A stretch of DNA of 64,000 nucleotides from NCBI GenBank assembly GCA_021818955.1, contig JAKASR010000002.1:233659-297658 (forward strand), written 5' to 3'. The translations under genes and the position numbers were made by a program. Positions within the stretch are counted from its first letter, which is position 1, and every line of letters begins with the position of its first letter. A model generated the notes under the pieces. It had not been told where the DNA came from and made no database searches. It was given only the letters and a program-made list of their open reading frames with translations. Positions 44,146 to 51,198 of this stretch are shown piece after piece. Origin of the DNA: Acidobacteriota bacterium. Its GTDB lineage: Bacteria > Acidobacteriota > Terriglobia > Terriglobales > SCQP01.

Positions 44146-45599
44146 CGGGACCTCACGATTTTTTTCACTGGGGCTACGCCGGGCATTCCGAACGTTATTG
44201 GCGCCTGCCGGCGTTTCAGCGCCAGTGGCCAGCGGTTCGCCGGCGCCAGCGCGGGATTGCCATGGCAGCTTTGGCAGCCCGCGTCTTCGCCCGGGCGCAC
44301 CCAAATCCAACTGCGCTGCGCTTCGACAATTGCGCCGCGCGCGTCGAGCAATTCAAACCGCAATGGCAGGTCGGCGGGCAGGCGGAGATAAAACGAGCCA
44401 TCGGGCTCGATCGGCGCGCTGCCCAGCGTCGCCGCCCGGCCGTTTCGCAGCGCTTGCACCCGCACGCGCGCCAGCCGGGCGCGCGGCCAGCGCCCATTCG
44501 GAGCCATCATCGAACGGTAGGCGTTCAGGCAGATCACGCGTCCGCTGGGCAGGGGATGAAGAATGCTGAAATACCGCAGCGGCATCAGCCGTGGCTCCAG
44601 CGGCGTCGCCTGGCTGCAACTGGCTGCGCTTGTCTGATAGAGCTGCGCCACAATGGCGCGGGCCGCCGCGTTGTAAACGTAAATGCCGCAACCTGGCGCC
44701 GTCTTCGACATGGCATGTGCGGCCAGGGCGCCGCTCAATAGCCATTTCGCGCCATCCAGCAACCGGGCCGAACCGAATTGCGCCCCCGAGGGTGGCAGCA
44801 GTGCCGCTTGCGGCGACTGCGGCCGATACCACGCCAGCGCACCGGTAGCCGTGCCCGGCTGCCGCGCAATGAACAGGATGGTGCCATCGGCCAATTCTCG
44901 CGCCTGCCCCGCGTTCGTGGCGCGCGGATAGCGCCAGCGCAGCAGCCGCAACTCCGAGCCATCCGGACGCATCGTGTAAAGCGCCCGCCGCTGGCTGTCC
45001 GCCGCGCGCGCGAGTGGCGCAGTAGCCGAAACTAAAATCCGGCCATTGTGTAGCACCGCTTCCACCCGGAAATTGCCGGGGCCGAAGGTGATCGGATGCG
45101 CCTGCGATCCATCCGACCGTGCGACGTAGATTTGCGCTCCCAGCGGTCCGATAGAACCGCCGCTGCAGCTATAGAGAATATGGCCGCCGGGCAGCCAAGC
45201 CGGCGCTAGGCAATCGGCCGCGCCGTGCGTTAACTGCCGCTGGCCTCCGCCGGCTGCAGTCATTTGCCAGATTTGCCAGCGCCCGCCGCGCCGTTGCTTG
45301 CCGGCAAACAGCAGTTTTTTACCTGAGTACGAAATTCGCGGATCGGCGGCAGCATAAAAGTCCGGCGTCAGCATTACCGGCTGCCCGCCCCCAGCCGGCA
45401 TGCGCATCAATCGGCTGCCATGCGGAAAGCGCCATACAGCCGAGTTGAGCGTGGCTTGCGGCGCCTCGACGAAGACAAAACCCGGCAGCGCGCACTTAAT
45501 GCTGCGCTGCGAGCCTGCCGCTAAAAACCCAAGATTGGCCAGGGAAAAAACCGCCGCAATGACGAATGAAAATTTCAATCTCCACACACCCAGCCGCAA
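44142..45599 (-). CDS. TolB-like propeller with C-terminal c-heme motif (HzsA-middle-like)
   Basis: 485 residues; first gene of the operon. A signal peptide covers about residues 8-30. The body is a TolB/WD40-like propeller (residues about 60-280: GGGQPVMLTPDF, RQLTHGAADC, ARSDGSQAHPITFG). The C-terminal part (about 370-460), with GSAPIEPDGSFYLRLPADLPLRFELLDARG and then WVRPGEDAGCQSCHGNP, is the HzsA-middle pattern with one CXXCH heme site. The start is a TTG at 45599; an inner GTG at 45587 or TTG at 45578 (just after GGAGA) is possible because no strong Shine-Dalgarno precedes the first codon. Confidence 0.75.
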   Translation of the reverse strand: MRLGVWRLKFSFVIAAVFSLANLGFLAAGSQRSIKCALPGFVFVEAPQATLNSAVWRFPHGSRLMRMPAGGGQPVMLTPDFYAAADPRISYSGKKLLFAGKQRRGGRWQIWQMTAAGGGQRQLTHGAADCLAPAWLPGGHILYSCSGGSIGPLGAQIYVARSDGSQAHPITFGPGNFRVEAVLHNGRILVSATAPLARAADSQRRALYTMRPDGSELRLLRWRYPRATNAGQARELADGTILFIARQPGTATGALAWYRPQSPQAALLPPSGAQFGSARLLDGAKWLLSGALAAHAMSKTAPGCGIYVYNAAARAIVAQLYQTSAASCSQATPLEPRLMPLRYFSILHPLPSGRVICLNAYRSMMAPNGRWPRARLARVRVQALRNGRAATLGSAPIEPDGSFYLRLPADLPLRFELLDARGAIVEAQRSWIWVRPGEDAGCQSCHGNPALAPANRWPLALKRRQAPITFGMPGVAPVKKIVRSR

Positions 45600-45620
45600 G
45601 AAAAAGCCGGCTCAATGATG

Positions 45621-45649
45621 ATTTAATAAGTCGCGCACCCGGCAGTCAA
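45621..45649 (-). promoter_or_regulatory. Promoter of the ten-gene operon
   Basis: On the minus strand TTGACT (45649-45644) is followed after 17 bp by TTAAAT (45626-45621). The start would be near 45614, about 15 nt before the first TTG codon. Match to the sigma-70 consensus is five of six and four of six. Confidence 0.45.
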
Positions 45650-45767
45650 TGCAAACCTGTGCCCAGGCGCATGATAAAAGGCCAGGAAATTCCATGGTTT
45701 AACTAGAAGCACCTAGTGGCTTCCGAGTATAGTTATCTCTATCATTAAATTAAATTTGCAGTCTCCA

Positions 45768-46075
45768 AGCGGCACGGCCGCTTTTACTTTTAGGCGCTGA
45801 CGCATTCGCAATGATCCGGCCGAAACCGGACACATGGCGAATACTCATAGATGCCGGGCATGGCTGGGCGCAATTCCTGCGGAATTGCCGGCTTGCTTAA
45901 TGCAATTCCTGCGGAATTGCCGGCTTGCTTAATGCAATTCCTGCGGAATTGCTTGGTATCATCGTTAATAGGCGCGGGACCTAATAGGAACCCCGCGCTT
46001 CGGCCTGCGGGCAGCTAGAGTTTCTCTGAAATTGCCAATGACGAAAACTGCTATCCGACTCGGCCGTTAACGCTT
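45768..46075 (-). repeat. Dispersed intergenic repeat, copy 3 (longest)
   Basis: About 308 bp, opposite orientation to copies 1 and 2. On the + strand it begins AGCGGCACGGCCGCTTTTAC and ends CGGCCGTTAACGCT. It contains the conserved GGTTCC-loop GCGCGGG/CCCGCGC stem (about 45972-45998 region) and the CCGGCCGAAACCGGAC hairpin near 45820. Compared with copies 1 and 5 it has about 100 extra bases in the middle, mostly the palindrome array listed next. Confidence 0.85.
45870..45952. repeat. Three tandem 19-bp palindromes with 32-bp spacing
   Basis: GCAATTCCTGCGGAATTGC occurs at 45870-45888, 45902-45920 and 45934-45952, exactly 32 bp apart with an identical 13-bp spacer (CGGCTTGCTTAAT). Each unit is a perfect inverted repeat with a 3-nt centre and is REP-like. 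The same palindrome occurs once in repeat copy 2 (30104-30122). Confidence 0.8.
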
Positions 46076-46117
46076 ATTGCGAACATAAAAAAAACCACAT
46101 AACTTTTTTTCAAAAAA

Positions 46118-46224
46118 GGTGCTACCAGGGCTTAAATATACGCCTAATTCATTTAATATCTGTTATTTAACCTGGTGGCACCCTGACGAAAAAAGGTGCC
46201 ACCTGTGCCCCCCAAGGCGCCACC
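46118..46224. promoter_or_regulatory. Array of four GGTGSYACC-type motifs
   Basis: GGTGCTACCAGG (46118-46129), CCTGGTGGCACC (46171-46182, an imperfect inverted copy of the first), GGTGCCACC (46195-46203, the exact reverse complement of GGTGGCACC) and GGCGCCACC (46216-46224) sit in an AT-rich gap upstream of the alpha/beta hydrolase, outside the dispersed repeat. Spacing and symmetry suggest operator sites for a dimeric or looping regulator, or two long hairpins. The motif is not seen elsewhere in the window, but I did not search exhaustively. Confidence 0.4.
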
Positions 46225-46291
46225 AATATTCAATTCGCGAAATCACGAAAAACCATTGGCCACCGGATACCGTTAAGGGGAAACTCTAATC

Positions 46292-47203
46292 ATGTTTCCG
46301 CCTTATTCCTGCCGCCCGGTCCGCTTCGAGACGCCACGGCAATTTTTGCTGGCTGGACTCTGGTTCGGCGGCGAGCGTCCCCGCCAAGCATTCATATTTG
46401 TACACGGTTTGGGGGGCTCTGCCTTTTCGCATCAGGACTGGCTGGCGCCGCTGGCCGGCCGCCGCAACGCCGTGCTTTATTTCAACAATCGCGGCCACGA
46501 TACTGTAGCCGGATTGCGGCAGATGAGCCGGACCTCGAAGCCGGGCCATCCCTATGCCTGCGCCGGCGTTGCCCATGAAGTTTTCACCGATTGCGTGGAC
46601 GATTTACAAGGTGCGGTGAATCTTTGCCGCCGCCAGGGAACGCGGCGGATCTATCTCGCCGGCCACTCGACCGGTTGCCAGAAAATCGTCTATTACCTCA
46701 GCCGCGCCCGGACACAGGCGCGCATCGCCGGCGCCGTGCTGCTCTGTCCGATTAGCGATTACGCCGGCGCGCGGCATACGAATGAAGCCCGCCGCCACCG
46801 CGCGGAACGGGTGGCCCGCCGCCTGGCGCGGAACGGGCGCGGGCATGAATTGCTGCCGGTGCGTCTTTGGCCCGGTCCCGGCGCAACGGATTGCCAAGCG
46901 CTCGACGCCCAGCGTTTTCTAAGCCTTTATACACCCGATAGCGCGGAAGAGATTTTTACTTACGCCCAGCCCGGAAAAATTCCACGCGCGCTGCGAAAGA
47001 TCAAAATTCCGTTACAGGTGATTCTAGCCGGCGCGGATGAATACGCCGACCGCCCCGCCGAAAACTTAGCCGCCTGGTTCGCGGCAAATATGCGCTCGTG
47101 CCGTGCCGAGATCCAAATCGTCACTGGCGCTTCGCACAGCTTCCAGGGCCACGAAAGCCAGCTCATGCGCCTTCTCCGCCGCGGGTTGCCGCCGCGCGCT
47201 TGA
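46292..47203 (+). CDS. Alpha/beta hydrolase
   Basis: 303 residues. Oxyanion-loop HGLGGSAFSH (about 38), nucleophile elbow AGHSTG (about 127), acidic residue in LAGADEYADRPAEN (about 250), and catalytic His in TGASHSFQGHE near the end. The overall form resembles the DUF1749-type acyl hydrolases. No signal peptide, so cytoplasmic. AAGGGG lies upstream of the ATG. The substrate is not indicated by the neighbours: repeat elements flank it on both sides. Confidence 0.82.
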   Translation: MFPPYSCRPVRFETPRQFLLAGLWFGGERPRQAFIFVHGLGGSAFSHQDWLAPLAGRRNAVLYFNNRGHDTVAGLRQMSRTSKPGHPYACAGVAHEVFTDCVDDLQGAVNLCRRQGTRRIYLAGHSTGCQKIVYYLSRARTQARIAGAVLLCPISDYAGARHTNEARRHRAERVARRLARNGRGHELLPVRLWPGPGATDCQALDAQRFLSLYTPDSAEEIFTYAQPGKIPRALRKIKIPLQVILAGADEYADRPAENLAAWFAANMRSCRAEIQIVTGASHSFQGHESQLMRLLRRGLPPRA

Positions 47204-47207
47204 GGCG

Positions 47208-47319
47208 CACGGCCGAAACCGGACGCATGGCGAAATTTCTTCGATATTGAGCAGGTTGAAGGCAATTTCTTCGAAATTGCCATTGACGAAAACTACTGTC
47301 CGACCCGGCCGTTAACGCT
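47208..47319 (-). repeat. Dispersed intergenic repeat, copy 4 (internally truncated)
   Basis: About 112 bp. The right side CGAAAACTACTGTCCGAC then CCGGCCGTTAACGCT is conserved, and CGGCCGAAACCGGACGCATG marks the hairpin, but the AAAAGTAAAAGCGGCCG end is missing. Its middle holds a perfect inverted repeat GGCAATTTCTTCGAAATTGCC at 47261-47281 (listed as GGCAATTTC, TTC, GAAATTGCC). The element spans the convergent gap and enters the 3' end of the next gene. Confidence 0.75.
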
Positions 47320-50300
47320 GGGGGGGGTGGCGACGGTGATATTGCCGCGGAGGTGGATGTGGTCGGAGGCGGCGACGGCGACGGCGAAGTCGCGGAACTT
47401 CTGGTAGCGGCTCGGAGGAATCAGCAGCGGCGGCAGGTCGAGCACGCGGTCGTAGCGCACGATGTTGCCAATTTGGCTGTAGTCGGCGGTGAAGACGCCA
47501 TAGCCGCCCTGGAGCTTGCCCGAGGGCGGCAGGGCGGCGAGCCGGAAGCCGGGGGGCAAATCCACTTCGACGCGGGTAATGCCGAACAGCGGCGCGGGCA
47601 GGATAAGCGGATATTGGCGATAAGAGAGCGAAGCGTAACGGCTGAGCAGGTTGACGCGGCTGACCAGGTGGCGGATGGTCCAGCTATTGCCGGCAACGGT
47701 GGCGAAGCCGGAAGCCTGTCCCTGGATGTGGATCAAGAGCGAAAGCGCGGCGTGGTGCAGATTTTCGATATGGCCGCTCAGGGCGATGCCGGTGGGATAG
47801 GTGCCCAACAGCAGCGACTGATAGATCTGAGGCAGGCGGGTGGCGGGCTGGCTTTCGAGCGCCTGGCGAATCTGCTCGGCGGCGAGGCCGCGGAATTCCA
47901 GGGTTAAATTCAGTTGGGCGGAGCCATCCGGCTGAAGCTGGGCGCGGATAGTCTCGACGGTGGCGTCGAGGGTGGAAGAGGAGACGGGGACGGTTGCGAA
48001 AGGATGCGGGTGGGTATCGCCGGCGAGCAAGGCCAGGCCGCCGCGCACGGCAGGTGCGATGTAGCCGGGCTGGGCAAACTGCTGGTTGAGGTCGTACCAG
48101 TTGCGATTGCCTTTCGGTCCGACGCGCACCAACGGATAGGTGAACTGGAAGATATTGGGAATCTGCAAGCTGGAATTGTCGGTGACGGCGCGGGCGAGGG
48201 CGAGCCGCCAGGGGACGCGGGCGGCGCTGAGCAGGCCGAGAAAGACAGCGAGGCGGCTGCCGCTGCGGTCATGAAAATCCTGAGCGCCAGGCGAGAAATC
48301 TTCCCCCGGCCGCTGTTCCTGCTGGCGAATGTGCGCGGCCACCCAGGCAAACAGCGTATCGGCCCGGGCGCGGTTGCCGGAAACGCCGGCGGTCAAGCGC
48401 AGCGCCTGGGCGCGCATGGAAGGGGTGAAGCGGCGCACGGCATAGAGCCGGTCGGACCAGTAGGCGGCAATCTGACGCCAAGCCAGCGGACTGCTGACCC
48501 AGACTTTAGGCACAAGCCGCTGGTAGGGCGGCATGTTGGGCTCGGAAATCACCATACGGGTTTTCTGAACCAGCCATTCGCGCGAGGTCCAATCGTTGCC
48601 GCGCTGGATTTTAGGCTTGCCGGGAAAACGCGCCTGCTGGATGGTCAGGGGAAAATGACGAGGGCTGAGCACGACGTAGTCGGAAAAGTTATACGGCTCG
48701 CGATTGGAGTTGAAGATGAAATACATGTCGTTATCGAGCGCGCCGCCGACCACACTCGAAGGGGGAAAATGCTCGACATATTCGGTTTCGATGTAATCGC
48801 CCGGCTCCAAGCCGGGCATGGAGATGCTGGTGCGGCCATCCATGCGCTCGGGCAGGATGATGCTGCCGTTGGGCTTAAGAGTGCGAATGGTGATCAGGTC
48901 GCTGCCGGGAGGGATTTGCACGGTGCCGTGCATGGCGATACCGGTTTTATCGAGGACGCGGAAGATCTGGTGGATATAGGCATCGCGACTGTGGTCGGGA
49001 TTGATGCGGTCCACCATTTGATCGAAGACGAGAATGGCGGAGGCATTGGGATACTGCACGGCGCTGGGAGCATGGGCGAGAATCTGGCGGGCGGAGTGAT
49101 ACCACGGCAACCAGAATTTGGAGCCGGCGAGGAAGTCGGCGTCGCGGCGCAGGCCATTGCGGTTGAAGTCGTGGGCCTGGAGCCAGGCGATTTCGGCCCG
49201 GCGTCCGCGGGCCAAGCCGACCGCGCCGGCGGCGAGGGCGGCGAGTTTCCAATCGTCGGGAAATTCGCGCACGTCGGTTTTGGCGGCGGCGAGGGCGGCG
49301 GCGTTCTCGCCGGCCTGGAGCAAGGCATTGAGGCGGTCGCGGCGCAGGCGCGCCGAGCTGGGATCGCGCCGGATGGCGGCAGTCAGCAGGCGGACGGCGA
49401 TTTGCGGACGTCCGTGGGTAAGCCAGTACATGCCGAGGTAGGGTGCGGCGCGGGGGCGGAGGGCCATGCGCGCCAGCATGGAGCGGGCCAGGCGGGCGTC
49501 GTTCAGTTGGGCAAAGCCGGCGGCATTGCCGATGGCGGCCCAATCGCTGGGCGATTCGGCCAAGGCCTGGCGCAGGGCGCGCAGGGCTTCCGGAGTCCAG
49601 CCCTGATGGCGGAAAAAGCGGAAAGCTTCCCAATCGCAGACGGCGAGGCCGCGGCCCCAGCAGCGCTGGAAAGCGGCAGCGGCGGCATCGGTTTTGCCCT
49701 GGGATTCGGCCACTTCGGCCTGGCGCAGCCAAGCGGGCACGGCCGAGGGATCGGCGGCCAAGGCGCGGCGGGCGGCGGCGGTGGTTTGGGCGGCGGAATA
49801 ACCCGGACCGGCGTCGGGCAAAGCCTGATCGGCCTGGGCGAGCGCCAGCCAGATGGGGGTGGCCTGGGGCGCCAGGCGAGAGGCCTGGAGCAGCAGCGGG
49901 CGGGCGGCGACGGGGTTGCCATCCTCCATCCGCCAGGCACCATCAAGCCAGAGTTTCACCGGATCGGAGCCAGGCACATGGCTTGCCCAGGTAGCAATCG
50001 TCGGTGGCGGGGGCAGCAGACGCGGGGGTGCGCTCAAGCGCGCCCCGGCGGGCAAGCGTTCGGCGCTGGCGAGCGGGGCGCCATTTTCGGGGCGCAGCAT
50101 GAGATTGAACACGCGCTCGCCATCGCCGGCCAGCATGACCACGACGCGATTCCAGCCGGCCTGAAGGCGCAGCCGCGCCACGGCGGTGGAATTCGAGTAG
50201 CGGGCGCGGCGATCATTGGCGACGACGGGCGCGCCATTGATCCAGATTTTGACGGAGCAGGGCGAATAGACGCGCAGGCCGGCAACGAGCGGGCGCGGCA

Positions 50301-51192
50301 CGCGCAGGAAAGAGACGGCGTAGAAGGCGCCGCGGCCTCCCCAATCGGGTGGAAACAGCACGCCGCCGTGGCGGGCGTCGTAGCTCTGGCCGGGGCGCGT
50401 CCGGTTCCCGTCGCGATAAGGTCCGCGGAGTTGGGAGACCAGCGGCGAGGCGGTATCGAAGGCCAGATTGGGCCAGAAGCCGAAGGGGCCGTAGAGCCGC
50501 CAGTGCTGGGGGCGTCCGGCGGTTGCGAGGGCGGCGGCCGCCAACTCGGCGGCGGGAGTGCGGGCGGTGCCGCGCGGCAAGGGCAACTGCAATTCCAAGC
50601 GGCCCAGCATGTAGGCGGTCACCGGGTTGGCGAAGCGGCACTTGAAGAGGCTGCGCAGCTCGGGAGCGGAAGTGGCAAGCAGCGTGCCCTGTCCGCCCAG
50701 ATGCGCGCTCAAATAACGCGCCGCCCATTCGGCTGCAGGATCGTTAGGAGCGAGGCGCACGAGCGCCAGCGCGGCGCGCGAGGCCTGGAATTGGCGGCCT
50801 TCACTCTCGGCCTGGGTAAATTCCGTCCAAAGCGCGGCGCGATCATCGGGACTGGCGACCAGCGCGCGGCGCGCGTCGCGCATCGCTCGTTTTTTTTCGG
50901 CGGGCGAGCCGTAAAACCATTCCACCCACGCGCGCTCGCCCAAGCCGCGGGCCGAGCGCAGCGAGCGCGGCAGCCGATCGAGGAAGCTGGTGGCAGGCAC
51001 GGCGGCGGATGCGGGCGCAGGTGCCGCGGCGAGCGCGGGAGCGGGTGCAGGGATGAGACCGACAGCTAAGGCAAATGCCAGAAGGCCGCCAAACCGAAAG
51101 TTATCCGCTATCAGCCGCCAGCTGCCTGCTGAAGGAAGAAGAAATTTAAATCTGCGGATGGCGGCGGAAGAGTGGGGTTGAAAAAATCGCAT
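47293..51192 (-). CDS. Giant secreted TPR protein with DUF3857 and degenerate transglutaminase-like domain
   Basis: 1299 residues: signal peptide/anchor (about 33-57), TPR-rich helical half (about 70-720), DUF3857 (about 730-880: DAYIHQIFRVLDKTG, MPGLEPGDYIETEY) and a transglutaminase-like region from about 930. Where the active paralogue has FGDCKDKA, this one has FHDRSGSRLA, so the catalytic Cys is absent; the His strand is QFTYPLVRV. It is therefore probably a pseudoenzyme, maybe the structural partner of the upstream gene, 6 bp away. The last eight residues (SVNGRVGQ) come from repeat copy 4. Confidence 0.85.
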   Translation of the reverse strand: MRFFQPHSSAAIRRFKFLLPSAGSWRLIADNFRFGGLLAFALAVGLIPAPAPALAAAPAPASAAVPATSFLDRLPRSLRSARGLGERAWVEWFYGSPAEKKRAMRDARRALVASPDDRAALWTEFTQAESEGRQFQASRAALALVRLAPNDPAAEWAARYLSAHLGGQGTLLATSAPELRSLFKCRFANPVTAYMLGRLELQLPLPRGTARTPAAELAAAALATAGRPQHWRLYGPFGFWPNLAFDTASPLVSQLRGPYRDGNRTRPGQSYDARHGGVLFPPDWGGRGAFYAVSFLRVPRPLVAGLRVYSPCSVKIWINGAPVVANDRRARYSNSTAVARLRLQAGWNRVVVMLAGDGERVFNLMLRPENGAPLASAERLPAGARLSAPPRLLPPPPTIATWASHVPGSDPVKLWLDGAWRMEDGNPVAARPLLLQASRLAPQATPIWLALAQADQALPDAGPGYSAAQTTAAARRALAADPSAVPAWLRQAEVAESQGKTDAAAAAFQRCWGRGLAVCDWEAFRFFRHQGWTPEALRALRQALAESPSDWAAIGNAAGFAQLNDARLARSMLARMALRPRAAPYLGMYWLTHGRPQIAVRLLTAAIRRDPSSARLRRDRLNALLQAGENAAALAAAKTDVREFPDDWKLAALAAGAVGLARGRRAEIAWLQAHDFNRNGLRRDADFLAGSKFWLPWYHSARQILAHAPSAVQYPNASAILVFDQMVDRINPDHSRDAYIHQIFRVLDKTGIAMHGTVQIPPGSDLITIRTLKPNGSIILPERMDGRTSISMPGLEPGDYIETEYVEHFPPSSVVGGALDNDMYFIFNSNREPYNFSDYVVLSPRHFPLTIQQARFPGKPKIQRGNDWTSREWLVQKTRMVISEPNMPPYQRLVPKVWVSSPLAWRQIAAYWSDRLYAVRRFTPSMRAQALRLTAGVSGNRARADTLFAWVAAHIRQQEQRPGEDFSPGAQDFHDRSGSRLAVFLGLLSAARVPWRLALARAVTDNSSLQIPNIFQFTYPLVRVGPKGNRNWYDLNQQFAQPGYIAPAVRGGLALLAGDTHPHPFATVPVSSSTLDATVETIRAQLQPDGSAQLNLTLEFRGLAAEQIRQALESQPATRLPQIYQSLLLGTYPTGIALSGHIENLHHAALSLLIHIQGQASGFATVAGNSWTIRHLVSRVNLLSRYASLSYRQYPLILPAPLFGITRVEVDLPPGFRLAALPPSGKLQGGYGVFTADYSQIGNIVRYDRVLDLPPLLIPPSRYQKFRDFAVAVAASDHIHLRGNITVATPPSVNGRVGQ

Positions 51193-51198
51193 GCCGGG

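Noticed and set aside
32813-45599. Hydrazine synthase or anammox locus, from the HzsA-like first gene
   Set aside because: The beta and gamma subunits are absent and the other genes fit sugar/alcohol oxidation.
45870-45952. CRISPR array at the 32-bp period
   Set aside because: The spacers are identical to each other, so it is a tandem repeat, not a CRISPR; no cas genes are present.
47914-51069. 1051-residue + strand frame antisense to the DUF3857 gene
   Set aside because: It is a GC-driven shadow: Gly/Arg/Ala-rich with no domain, and the minus-strand frame has signal, TPR and DUF3857 domains.
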